This document shows positions 35,938-46,827 of a stretch of 64,000 nt of DNA, one piece after another. The position numbers and the translations under genes are program-made. This stretch comes from Lepisosteus oculatus (Eukaryota; Chordata; Actinopteri; Semionotiformes; Lepisosteidae). Each line of letters starts with the position of its first letter. Position 1 is the first letter of the stretch. The DNA lies in assembly GCF_040954835.1 (NCBI RefSeq), contig NC_090709.1, positions 41,858,490 to 41,922,489 of the forward strand, written 5' to 3'. Under the pieces are notes generated by a model, which saw only the letters and a list, made by a program, of their open reading frames with translations, had not been told where the DNA came from and made no database searches.

Positions 35938-36235
35938 CCTGTCGCAGTGCACGAATATAATCATACCGTTATTAAATTCTTTAGATACGCGATTCCATAT
36001 TATATTCCCTTTTAATCAAATTCTAAAAGTATGCTTGTTGACTTCGGTATCACGTTAGTTAAAGACTTCGAAGCTTAAAATGTTTAGGGAGAAATGGAAT
36101 ACTGGTGTGTATTTTTTTCTTTAAAGTACCAAGACCAGCTATATACTGTATGTTTATGTTCCAAAATTAATATCGTTTATGACCTTCAGATGCGTTATGC
36201 TCCTCTTCTTTTTATGCTCAGCTACTAAAATTTCC
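35938..36235. repeat. Direct repeat pair, copy 2
   Basis: Counterpart of 34395-34705, about 1.54 kb downstream, starting just after the tRNA-like sequence. Confidence 0.85.
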
Positions 36236-36860
36236 CTTTAGTGGTAAAATTCCATATAAATATTCAAAACTAAGCGGATTGAAATGTGCACAGTAAAGAC
36301 ATTAAATGATTAAATCTTTTCACTACCAACCAATGCACCACGAGTGCCCCTGTCGGTCATTTTGGCCAGCCAATCACTTGCCCTGCGGTGCCCTACGGTG
36401 CCCTGCGGGTTGGTTACTGTACCGCGGGTTTTTACCGCTCATTTTGAATGGCTGCATCTGTAGCAGGATTCAACATCCAGGCAGGGCCCTGTCAGATGAC
36501 CTCGAAATTTGCTTACTTCTCCGTTTTTTTAAAAATCCGCCATCTCGCTCGCCGTGTCGGCTGAGGGGCCAATGACAAAAGTCAGGGGGGCTCACAACAC
36601 AACACAATCCAAACACAACGGTCCCGGTTCCGTTACAATCCCGTAAATAAACAAAAGCCGACAACACACAAGAAGACGTTCACAAACCAAAACATGGGGC
36701 GTCATTGCCTTTCTCCACACCAAACAAAACAAAACAGAACAACACTTTTCTCTCCGGACACGCTCCAGACGCTCTCAGTGACGAGAGAAAACACAAAGTC
36801 TAACGTAAGCTACTGTGCTGCTCTCGGACTTTTCTACATAAAACAAACATAGATTCCATA
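36236..36860. other. Unassigned spacer
   Basis: Contains a small imperfect repeat (CCCTGCGGTGCCCTACGGTG near 36380). Nothing else recognised. Confidence 0.4.
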
Positions 36861-36866
36861 CAGACT

Positions 36867-37432
36867 GTGTCCAGGCTGTGGGCACTGAGCCTGTCCTCTC
36901 TGGGCAGCCAGGTCTGCCTGTGTCCAGTGTCTGTGTCCAGGCTGTGGGCACTGAGCCTGTCCTCTCTGGACAGCCAGGTCTGCCTGTGTCCAGTTTCTCT
37001 GTCCAGGCTGTGGGCACTGAGCCTGTCCTCTCTGGACAGCCAGATCTGCCTGTGTCCAGTTTCTCTGTCCAGGCTGTGGGCACTGAGCCTGTCCTCTCCG
37101 GACAGCCAGGTCTGCCTGTGTCCAGTTTCTCTGTCCAGGCTGTGGGCACTGAGCCTGTCCTCTCCGGACAGCCAGGTCTGCCTGTGTCCAGTTTCTCTGT
37201 CCAGGCTGTGGGCACTGAGCCTGTCCTCTCTGGGCAGCCAGGTCTGCCTGTGTCCAGTGTCTGTGTCCAGGCTGTGGGCACTGAGCCTGTCCTTTCTGGA
37301 CAGCCAGGTCTGCCTGTGTCCAGTTTCTCTGTCCAGGCTGTGGGCACTGAGCCTGTCCTCTCTGGGCAGCCGGGTCTGCCTGTGTCCAGTTTCTCTGCCC
37401 AGGCTGTGGGCGCTGAGCCTGTACTTCATAAG
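36867..37432. repeat. 66-bp minisatellite, about 8.5 copies
   Basis: Units read GTCCAGGCTGTGGGCACTGA, GCCTGTCCTCTCTGGACAGC, CAGGTCTGCCTGTGTCCAG. The length is a multiple of three, so several frames on both strands are open throughout. I see no start, splice or signal context for a protein. Confidence 0.93.
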
Positions 37433-37499
37433 GTTGTAGGCAGCCATGTTGGAAGAGCGTTAAATCCAGTCTTTATAAAGTAAAAGGCATCTAAAAGGA

Positions 37500-38310
37500 A
37501 GAGGAGGGTTTAGAATACTAAAGCAGACTAGGGCCTTAGCTGTAACATAGGAATCAGATTAGACATCCAGTTCTAGAATACAACATAGAGTAGGACCTTT
37601 GTTGTAGTCTGTAATCCAGACTAGACTAATGGCTCTAGAATAAAACCCCAGACTAGATCCATGGCTCTAGATTAAAACCCCAGGCTAGATTAATGGCTCT
37701 AGAACACAATCCAGATGAGACCCACGGTTCTAGAATAAAATCAGACTAGATCTGTTGCTCTAGAATAGAAATACAGACTAGCCTAATGGCTCTAGATTAA
37801 AATCTCAGGCTAGATCCTTTGCTCTAGATTAAAATGCCAGACTAGATCGATGGCTCTAGAACACAATCCAGACGCGACCCATGGCTCTGGAATAAATTCA
37901 GACTAGACCCATGGCTCTAGATTAAAATCCCAGACTAGATCAGTGGCTCTAGAAAGCAGTCCAGATGAGACCCATGGCTCTAGATTAAAATCCCAGTCTA
38001 GATCCAGGTCTTGAGAATACAATCCCAGACTAGATTAAATTCTCTAGAATTAAAATCCAGACTAGACCCAAGGCTCTGGAATAAAACCCAAGACAAGACT
38101 CGTGGCTCTAGATTAAAATCCCAGGATAGATCCTCTGCTCTAGAATAAAATCCAAGACTTGATTAATGGCTCTAGAACACAATCCAGATTAGATCCATGG
38201 CTCTAGATTAAAATCCCAGACTAGACCCATGGCTCGAGAATACATACCCAGACTAGATTAATGTCTCTAGAATAAAAGTCTAGACCAGACCCAAGGCTCT
38301 GGAATGGACC
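37500..38310. repeat. Degenerate ~40-bp repeat rich in TCTAGA
   Basis: Variants of CAGACTAGATCCATGGCTCT, AGATTAAAATCC recur about twenty times up to 100 bp before the gene 2 promoter side. Confidence 0.85.
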
Positions 38311-38804
38311 ATGAAGCCAGGTGGTGACCAGCTTGGCTGTGAGCAGCAGGACTCTAAAGGCAGCTGGTTTAATCTCCTCCACAGGTGCTCGCCGGTCCCC
38401 AGCCAGCTCGGCGTCGGAGGGAGATGCTCAGCGGTCATCCTCAATGCCAGTCCACGGCCCAGGAAGAGGAAGAGCAAGAGGGAGGTGAGATGGGGGCTGT
38501 GTTGTGCAGGAGAAGGGTGGTTTCAGGAAAGAGGCTAGTGCGAGTGTCCAAGGTCGACCAGCGACTGCAGTCGGACAAAGCAGTTCAGATTGTGGGGATC
38601 CGCAATTTCATACTGCGCCGTCGGCGAAGTCAGGTGTCAGGCCCGATTCTCAGTGTCGAGCGACACAGCGCAGGGGCCCCGGGTTTCATTCCCAGAACAT
38701 TAGCTGTGTTCTGTAACGATGCTAACAGCTGTCGGGGAAAGTGAGTGAAGGCTGACCCTTCGACTAGGTTGTCCGTCCACCCGTCCGACGGGCCGTTCCG
38801 GAAA
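38311..38804. promoter_or_regulatory. Presumed 5' flank of gene 2
   Basis: Unique sequence lies between the TCTAGA repeat and the gene 2 start codon. No convincing TATA box. It is assigned as 5' flank by position only. Confidence 0.35.
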
Positions 38805-41800
38805 ATGATTGATCTCCCTCTCGGTTTCAGCTCCTTCGCGCTGTGGTCGGCCTGGATTCAGCTGCTGCCCCTGCTGACGGAGGGTGAGTCCCCAGATCTC
38901 CAGATCTCCTGATCTCCTGATCCCCTGATCCCCTGATCCCCTGTAGCTGGTGTCTCACCTCTGCCTCTCCTCTCCTGACTCTCTTGTTTTTTCTCTTGAC
39001 TTCTTGACATCAAATCTGCAACCTCACAAATCACCTCTTGTTGAGAACATCAACGTCCTGTCTCAGATGTTTTGATTGTCATTGTGGGGGAGACGGTCCT
39101 GAGGGAGAGAGAGCTGGTGTCCAACCCCCCCTGGTCCTGAGGGAGAGAGAGCTGGTGTCCAACCCCCTCTGGTCCTGAGGGAGAGAGAGCTGGTGTCCAA
39201 CCTCCTCTGGTCCTGAGGGAGAGAGAGCTGGTGTCCAACCTCCTCTGGTCCTGGGGGAGAGAGAGCTGGTGTCCAACCCCCCTGGTCCTAATGGAGAGAG
39301 AGCTGGTGTCCGACCCCCCCAGTCCTGGGGGAGAGAGAGCTGGTGTCCAACCCCCCCAGTCCTGGGGGAGAGAGAGCTGGTGTCCAACAATCCTCCCTGA
39401 TCGTGGGGTCCCCCTGTGCCTGCTGGTGTTTTTACCAACCGATCTGTAGGGTTGTCCTAATTGGCATCTTTGATTAGGCCGCCGGTGGTGGTCCTGAATT
39501 CTGTGCAGCTGTTTCCGTGATCTTTCCAGGGTATCCCAAGGTGCTCCCCTTCCAGCAGGCTTTGTGATTTTGCGTTCGGCTGCGTTTTTTTTCTTGCTGG
39601 CTTCGGTCCGTTTTGACTAGTTTGCCTGAGTCATTCTGGGCCTCTGTCACCCCCCTGTTTCTTCAGGGCTCCTCCAGGTGTCGGTGAAATATGGCCAGGC
39701 GGTCACCCTGCCCTGTGACGGGACCGCCCACGTGCCCAGGATTCCCGAGGACCAGCTGCACGTGCTGTGGAAGACGCTGGATCAGCACGTCTACGAGTTC
39801 ATGGATGGAAAATTCTACCCCAGTGCCGGGTTCGAGCACAGAGCCCAGATGTCCCAAGAGGAGATCAGGCGGGGGGATTTCTCCCTGACCCTCGGCCGCA
39901 CCACCTTCTCCGATGAGCACGTCTACGAGTGCCTCCTGGAGGCGGATAAGGAGTACCTGCTCGCCAGCATGGAGCTGTCCATTCTGGGTAATAATAATAC
40001 TAATAATACTACTCCTAATAATTGCTTACACTTCTGTAGCTCTTTTCTGGACTCTCCACTCGGAGCTCTTCACAGGTCATGGGGATCCCACTACCGCCAC
40101 CAGTGTGCAGCTCTTTACAGGTCATGGGGATCCCACTACTGCCACCAGTGTGCAGCTCTTCACAGGTCATGGGGATCCCACTACCGCCACCATTGGGCCA
40201 TTCTGGGTAATTCCCACCTGCTCGCCAGCATGGAGCTGTCCGTTCTGGGTAATAATAATACTACTCCTAATAATTGCTTACACTTCTGTAGCTCTTTTCT
40301 GGACTTTCCACTCAGAGCTCTTCATAGGTCATGGGGATCCCACTACCGCCACCAGTGTGCAGCTCTTTACAGGTCATGGGGATCCCACTACCGCCACCAG
40401 TGTGCAGCTCTTTACAGGTCATGTGGATCCCACTACCGCCACCAGTGTGCAGCTCTTTACAGGTCATGGGGATTCCACTACCAGGGTGGCCATTCTGGGT
40501 AATTCCCACCTGTCGCTCTGGGCTGCAGGGAATTGTACAGTTGAGCGCGGATACTGGCTCCTTCTTCTTGATGAGGCCAAATAAGCTCTTCCTCCCCCGG
40601 GACCCGGAATGCCACCAGAAATAAGAGTTTAAAAAGCTTAGTTTGAAAAGGAGTCCCTTTGCAATTGGAATTAGATACTCATTGGCCAACAGTGCCATCT
40701 AGTGGATAAATCGCCACAGTACAAGCTCCTCATTAATATTCTAATTGTTCCTAATATAATGAAACCATATGATCTAAAACAGAAAAGACGTATTCGTGAT
40801 ATAATGGGAGTATTTTTGTCTTACACGGAGGTCCCTCGTTCAAATGTCGAACGGCGTGTGACGTTTTCGAAGTTCACGGGTTGACATGAGTCCCAAAACC
40901 CAGCTGACGTCCTGATGTTCAATCTCTCTGCTTTCAGCTCATAAAGAAAGTGTCACCCATCAGTCTGGAGTCTCTCTCTCTCTCCCTCTCCGCACTGCTG
41001 GTCCAGTGGAGGTGCTGTTTGATCCTGGAGGATCTGCCCAGTCTCCCAGAGTCTTACTGAGCAGCGCAGGGCTCCCTGGCCCCGGGTACGAGCAGAGAGT
41101 GTTGGTGCAGGACGGCTCTCTGACATTGCGTCCCCTCACTCCAGCTGATCAGGGCAACTACACAGTGAGGGACCTTCAGGGAAACACTATCAGCAATGTG
41201 ACAGTCACTGTGGATGGTGAGCAGGTCTACAGTAGGGTCACTAGAGGGGTCTACACTCCTGACAGAGGGGGTTCTTGTATCATCTTCTGTCCTGATTGTC
41301 TTTCAGCTCACAGAGACACTGTCACCCTGCAGCCTGGAGCCTCTCTGTCTGTCCCCCTGTTCACTGGAGAGCCAGTGGAGGTGCTGTTTGAGCCTGCAGG
41401 AGCTGGAGACTCGACCTCAGTGTGTTCTGTCCAGAACGGCACACCCCGCTGTGTCCCCCAGTACAGAGACAGAGTGTCGGTGGAGAATCAGGAGCTGAGA
41501 TTGCAGGACCTGAGGAAATCCGATCAGGGGAACTACACAGCACTGCTGTCACACAGCAGGAGAGCCATCAGTATTGTGTCTCTCACTGTGGGAGGTGAGT
41601 AACTACACAGAATGAATGGGATCGTATTAGAAAGTCTACTGGCCCCGGAACAGAGCCTTCTCCCCAGTGTCTCCTTTAACGGACACTGACCCTTTCATAC
41701 AGCTCATACCTGTGTGATAATCTTACATTCCCATTAAACTAAATACATGAGTGCGGCTCTATGCATAAACGTATTGCTCACGGTGCCCTCTAGTGGCCGC

Positions 41801-42550
41801 CTCTTGTCACTGCTGTCCTCTCAGGACACCTCACCTGTGATCTGTTGAATTTTCCCAGACCCCCAACATTTTCTGCATTATTCGAATGTCACTTGATGTA
41901 CACCACCTAAATCCGCTAGATCCTTTTAAAAAGCCCCTGGGATTTAATCTTCCCACCTCCGTCTGGAAAGCACTCTGTTCTATTAAGGCCGTGACCGACC
42001 CCCAAACCAGCACTGTGCTTGTGGGCCATCGTTGGGGGGGAATGAGGTGAATTGATGTACTCAGGGGAACTGCTGTCCTTGCTGTCGCCTTGCACCATGG
42101 GAGTTGTAGTTTACAACTATGCACCATGGGAGTTGTAGTTTACAACCATGCACTGTGGGGGTTGTAGTTTACCGCCGTGCACCGTGGGGGTTGTAGTTTA
42201 CCGCCGTGCACCGTGGGGGTTGTAGTTTACCACCGTGCACTGTGGGAGTTGTAGTTTCTGTCAAGTGCATGCAGGACGGTCTCCCAGATGCATTTTTCCA
42301 CCCAGGAGTGTTTTATAGTAAGCGCTTTCATTGATCAGAATTTTTCCTGTCCACAGGTGGAGACTCCCATTTCGTGTACCTCTGGATCCTGGTTCCCGTG
42401 GCCCTGCTGCTGGTGGTGCTGGGAGTCGGGCTGGTGCTGTACAGGAAGAGACAAGGGCGCTGGTCAGGATCCGCAGTGAGATACTCTCCGGGGGATAATA
42501 TGGTGGAGAAGCCCGGAGCCGAGAGAGTGAGAGAGTCCGGGCTGTCGTGA
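38805..42550 (+). CDS. IgSF membrane protein gene 2 (V + two cysteine-poor Ig domains + TM), five exons
   Basis: Exons 38805-38883, 39667-39987, 40938-41216, 41307-41594 and 42357-42550 total 1161 nt, exactly 387 codons with TGA. All junctions are AG/GT and phase 1. Residues 1-26 are a hydrophobic signal peptide (core FALWSAWIQLLPLL); the ATG reads through what could alternatively be an acceptor at 38830. The V domain (27-133) has Cys43, Trp61 and Cys115. Domain two (134-226) and domain three (227-322) have Leu in place of the B-strand Cys and YTV or YTA at the F strand; domain three carries Cys266 and Cys275. The membrane helix is about 328-350; the 36-residue basic tail has no ITIM. It is a full paralog of gene 1 about 25 kb downstream. 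Role by family: cell-surface recognition, B7/butyrophilin-like V domain. Ortholog and ligand are unknown. An ATTAAA at 43381 is a possible poly(A) signal. Confidence 0.88.
39085..39400. repeat. 38-bp minisatellite in intron 1 of gene 2
   Basis: Units read GTCCTGAGGGAGAGAGAGCT, GGTGTCCAACCCCCTCTG. About eight copies. Confidence 0.9.
39955..40510 (+). repeat. V-SINE-derived 46-bp repeat and duplicated exon end in intron 2 of gene 2
   Basis: The 46-bp units (GGTCATGGGGATCCCACTAC, CGCCACCAGTGTGCAGCTC) derive from the 3' part of the V-SINE. At 40218-40255 the last 33 bases of the V exon and its donor (CAGCATGGAGCTGTCCGTTC, TGGGTAATAA) are repeated, so the segment 39955-40217 was tandemly duplicated. 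Confidence 0.8.
41217..41306 (+). other. Conserved 90-bp intron between Ig exons
   Basis: It is nearly identical to the 90-bp intron 17389-17478 of gene 1 and to introns flanking the relic exon at 51613-51893 (GTCTACAGTAGGGTCACTAG, AGGGGTCTACACTCCTGACA). Such constraint or recent copying in an intron is unusual and marks the exon-intron pair as the duplicating unit. Confidence 0.85.
42091..42262 (-). promoter_or_regulatory. 29-bp tandem array with six ACTAYRNNNCCCR sites
   Basis: Each unit holds GGGAGTTGTAGTTTA or GGGGGTTGTAGTTTA, whose reverse complement (AAACTACAACTCCCA) matches the known vertebrate promoter motif ACTAYRNNNCCCR bound by ZNF143/THAP11. It lies in the last intron of gene 2. 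Confidence 0.65.
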
Positions 42551-42804
42551 GCGACCCGCCAGCGTCTGGTTTCCGTGTGTATTGGGGTGAGGGTGTACCC
42601 CAAAGCGCACACACACAGACTTCCCAGGCTGCTCGCAGATGAGGAGACCCGATCCCGGATCACGGAGCCGCACGGCCCGGCAGAACCGCCCGGGGACTGA
42701 CACCCTGGTCCGCCGGGCGTGTTTGTAGAGGTCGCTCTGACGCTGGTGACCTGTCCCAGGAGGGTTTGTCTGTCCACACCAGGGGCCGGACTGTGGCACT
42801 GGAC

Positions 42805-43230
42805 CCCCAGTCCTGTGAGTCTTATAGCTCAGGGGTCCCCAGTCCAGTGAGTCTTATATCCCAGGGGTCCCCTGTCCAGTGAGTCTTATAGCTCAGGGGA
42901 CCCCAGTCCAGTGAGTCTTATAGCTCAGGGGTCCCCAGTCCAGTGAGTCTCATAGCTCAGGGGTCCCCAGTCCTGTGAGTCTTACAGCTCAGGGGTCCCC
43001 AGTCCAGTGACTCTTATAGCTCAGGGGTCCCCAGTCCTGTAAGTCTCATAGCTCAGAGGTCCCCAATCCAGTGAGTCTTATAGCTCAGGGGTCCCCAGTC
43101 CAGTGAGTCTTATAGCTCAGGGGTCCCCCAGTCCAGTGAGTCTTATAGCTCAGGGGTCCCCCAGTCCAGTGAGTCTTATAGCTCAGGGGTCCCCAGTCCA
43201 GTGAGTCCAGCCCCTGGGGTCCCCAGTCCA
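42805..43230. repeat. 32-bp minisatellite after gene 2
   Basis: Units read GTCCCCAGTCCAGTGAGTCT, TATAGCTCAGGG. About thirteen copies starting about 250 bp after the stop codon, perhaps within the 3' UTR. Confidence 0.9.
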
Positions 43231-43830
43231 GCAGGTCTATGATGTACAGCCCTGGCTGCCCGAACAGATTGGGATCTTCTCTAATAGGCTGCTACCCTGT
43301 GTCTCTCATAGCAGAAAACGGCATTAATACTCACTACTCGAACCCCTAGCGTTCACTCTCTCTGTGAATCGATATTTATCATTAAATTCTCTGCTAAAGA
43401 AAGTCTCTTTGTCTAATTAAAAAAAGCAGTTATGCCACACCGATAAATATGCTCCCCCTCGTTTCTGTGCGAGAGAATTTGTTGACGGTGTGTTTGTTCA
43501 CCTCAGGTGAACACGTGCAGTAACCGGCGGTGTCCACTGGAGGGCAGCGGTGAGCTGGAGCCTCTCACCACAGACACTGGGCAAACTCCACCCTGGCATC
43601 AGCTGATCCCCCCTCCCCCCCAGAGCCGTAAGGCAGCAGATCACGCCACCCTGCTGCCCTCACACTGGCCTGGCAAGAGGGGGAACCCCGTCCCACCCCC
43701 CCCAGGAAAACCTCCCCCAGGAGAACTGCAGGCAGGCTCCCCACAACCCCCCCTTCACGAGGACACACAGGAGCTGTGCACAGGACCACTTCCTTTTATT
43801 GGGCTTAAGCTTTGACACAAAGTCACTCCC
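43231..43830. other. Unassigned 3' flank of gene 2
   Basis: It holds a possible ATTAAA signal at 43381. A + strand open frame at 43507-43815 is proline-rich without a recognised domain. Confidence 0.4.
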
Positions 43831-43834
43831 AGTT

Positions 43835-44330
43835 GCCAGACGTATATCGCTCTGCAGCTCCCAGCTGGCAGCCCTCTCCCCCAACACTGGAGCCCAGCAG
43901 GTGTGAGCCTGGCCAGTACCTGGAGGGGAGACTCCTGGGAAAAACTAAGGCTGCTGCTGGGAGAGGTGTGAGTGGGGCCAGCAGGGGGCGCTCTCACCCT
44001 GTGGTCTGTGTGGGTCCTGATGCCCCAGTATAGTGACGGGGGACACTGGACTGTAAACAGGCGCCGTCCTTCGGATGAGACGTCAAGCCGAGGTCCTGAC
44101 TCTCTGTGCTCATTAACAATCCCGGGGTGTCTCTGGAGAAGAGTAGGGGTGTTACCCCAGTGTCCTGGCCTGATTCCCCCCCTGGTCTTGACCCATCATG
44201 GCCTCCTAATCACCCCCCTCTCTGAACTGGCTCCATCCCTCTGCTCTCCTCCCCACTGAGAGCTGCTGTGTGCAAAGTGCTTTGGGTACAGTGTCTAAAA
44301 CAGCACTATATATATCTAAGGAGTTGTTAT
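43835..44330 (+). mobile_element. V-SINE-like element
   Basis: CAGCTCCCAGCTGGCAGCCC through GGCGCCGTCCTTCGGATGAG to AAAGTGCTTTGGGTACAGTG and ATATATCTAAGGAG. Confidence 0.75.
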
Positions 44331-44483
44331 TATATACTTATATGCACAGTGATGTATTTTACAGGAATTGGGGCAGAATGCTTCGCTCAAGTGCACAACA
44401 GGGGCAGCATCTCAGCCGGGATTCGAACCCTCAACCGGAGCTCAAACCACTGCCTTTCGTTCATTAACCCTTTACACAAATCT

Positions 44484-44698
44484 TTACACAAAGAGTGGGG
44501 GGTGACTGGAACGAGCTGCCTGGCCCCAAGCTGGGGGGACAACTGAGGCACAGCGGACTGAAATGTTACCATCCGTTGCGTTCTAAGGAGGAGAAGATGA
44601 GAGACTGGGGGAGCAGGGGAAGGTTCGGGGGGGGCGGGGGTTTTCTCTGACCTCTACAGTCAAACAGGGCCACCAGCGGACGAGAGGGTTACTGTCTG
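44484..44698 (+). repeat. Dispersed direct repeat, copy 2
   Basis: Counterpart of 25012-25221, about 19.5 kb away, with only a few differences. Confidence 0.8.
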
Positions 44699-44989
44699 GA
44701 GACGCGTTTTCGCTGGTTCCCACCGTCTCCATTGAGAGGTTTTTCGATGGTCTTTTCACCCCGAGCGCCCGGGGCCGTTTATACAGCAAGTGTCGAACCG
44801 CGTAAGCAAGGACAAAAAAATGCAATTGTATGTGAAAGACCTGCATATCAGTTCACAACTGATTGGATTCCTTAAACATCTGGAAATTGATTTTCTCTGT
44901 CCTTAAGCATCGTCATTGGTTCGTTTTTGATCAGTGTTTCTCTTAAAAACGAATTTGAGAACGCAATGCTTAGACGTATGCCCATATTG

Positions 44990-46769
44990 ATCATCCTTTA
45001 CGTTAATAATCTGTCATGGTGTGATTTCACGTTATTGTCTTGACTACAAATGACTGTTTTTTTTGTTAGTCACGGGCGTAGTCGTTTCGGATCGGAAAGG
45101 TCTGTGCCCTGAAATCATGATTGTGGTCGTGTTACAGATCGGTGTTTTCTGATGGATTCGAGTGGTCCATCGCCGTCAGCGCGGCAGTCGATTAAATGAT
45201 CGACTTGTAGAGGACAGTGGTCGAGTCGTTTAGGATTTAAAAATCGAACTTCGCTTTCAAAGTCGCAGAGTGAGTGAATGAGAGACCCGAGCCGTTTCTT
45301 TCTTTAAACGCGACGGCGGCTGAAGACCTCAAACATCAAAGCATTGCTGTACTTAAAGGACACCCAAGGTCTAACGTTAAATAACCTAACACTTCGTGCC
45401 TTTTTTTTATTAAAGGTTTCAAACCTCAGTATCTTGGAGTCGTGGATATTTTCTATTCCAAATGTGCCCAAATGCGTTTTAGGATATTTCCTTGGACATA
45501 TCGATAGTTTTACCTGTGGGGCTCGCAGAGTTGCCCTATCTCTCCGACTAGGGACAGGAGTAGGTTGAAAAACGACATTTTAATAGAACACAAATCGATT
45601 TTAAAAAAATCGACTACTCGGGGGGAATCGAACAAAAGTCGAGCCCGGCGATACAGTTTGGCGGCGCGACCCTGCACGTGTCCGGTTTTGAAACGCGTCG
45701 AGGTCGATGTGACGGTCCTGAAAACCCACCCGGCGTCGAAAACGGTCTCGATGTCGGCAAAGCACACAAGGTGGTCGGGGAGACTGGCGCAAAATCGAAA
45801 AGTCCCTTTTTCACGTCTGGCGGTGTCCAATCTGTGCGTGAAAAAAAAAACTTTTCTCCAACGGTTTTCAAAGTAACACTTAATCGCTCGACCAGGCTGA
45901 ACGTTGTACGGGAAAATATCACGGTGGCTTTAAATTCGGACATAATATAAAATGTACTTAAATCTTGCGATTAATGCCACTACGTTAAAAAAACAAAACA
46001 GGGCTTTTCCGACACTCTGTGAACAGTTCATTTATCATGCCGATATTTCCACGATGTATTTAATTCCAACCACTGGGGTCAAAACGTGTTCCCAAGCCAA
46101 AAAATGTACCGTCAACCGTCGTCTCTTAAAGTTACGCTGGAGCACCTCGCTGGTTATTTCAAGCAGCCGGCACTCCTGTGAATAATTTAGCAATATCTCT
46201 ATTAGAGACCTAATAGGTTCTAAACCAAATGTATACAATTCTACTTTAATCGCTCTGAGTTGTTCAGTAGTCGCCGACGAGAAGTTTCGGACCGCTTTTC
46301 TGATTATTGTTACGAGCCGGCTTTCGGACATTAGGGAAGCCGTAAAAAGACGAGAGAAGTCAGTTTAGGTCCGTCTAAAAAAAATAATAATAAAATACAT
46401 AAATCAACTTTGTTTACCGTGTGCTGCATGTTTGAAAGACACCGGACCGTGACATCTTCCGTAGCAGGCCGCCAGGTAGACATTTAGGCACACAAAAAAC
46501 AATTCAAGCTCACGTTTGTACGATCTATTGCACTTGTATACTCACAGATCACAAAGAGCAGCTTCATTTTTTAATTTGATTTTTTTTCTGCTGGGTTGAT
46601 CCTCAAACCGAACTCAGGCGGGTGGCACCTTTCATAGGCAGCTCGACTCTCGGTGTCTCTGAGCTTTTTCGCCCTGTCTTTCCTCCTTAAACGATATTAA
46701 TCGAAGCCCCGCCTTGGGCTAAGCCTTTCTGTGACGAGAGGTGAAGGGCAGCCGAGGTGTTCCTTAGAA
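44990..46769. promoter_or_regulatory. CpG-retaining region, candidate bidirectional promoter
   Basis: GTCGA, CGTCG and GCGACG words are far denser than in neighbouring DNA, although the base composition is not very GC-rich. This is typical of DNA that escapes methylation in the germ line. It ends at two divergent signal-peptide-like exon candidates (46567 leftward, 46770 rightward). A GC-box-like CCCCGCC lies near 46708. Confidence 0.4.
46546..46567 (-). CDS. Candidate signal-peptide first exon (MKLLFVI), leftward
   Basis: ATG at 46567 on the - strand opens MKLLFVI and reaches a strong donor (GTGAGTAT) after one extra base, phase 1 like the Ig genes here. No downstream exon was recognised on the - strand, so it may be chance or the first exon of a gene with distant exons. 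Confidence 0.3.
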
Positions 46770-46827
46770 ATGTTGTTGGGAGTCGCGTTTTTTTTTCCAG
46801 TTTTTGTGGGTTTTCTCTGTGCCACAG
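46770..46827 (+). CDS. Candidate signal-peptide first exon (MLLGVAFFFPVFVGF), rightward
   Basis: ATG at 46770 opens a typical signal peptide (MLLGVAFFFPVFVGFLCAT) and is followed by a GTAGAG donor in phase 1, the phase used by all Ig exons in this window. The Ig relic at 51450-51893 lies 4.6 kb downstream on the same strand, with no V exon between. It may be the surviving start of a third IgSF gene. Confidence 0.45.

Noticed and set aside
36775-37483. About 200-codon frames with a 22-residue repeat on both strands
   Set aside because: The 66-bp unit is a multiple of three and lacks stops, so several frames are open by construction. No exon signals.
45510-46331. Open frames in the CpG-rich block on both strands
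   Set aside because: Several overlapping frames are open, none resembles a domain, and CpG-rich DNA has few stop codons.
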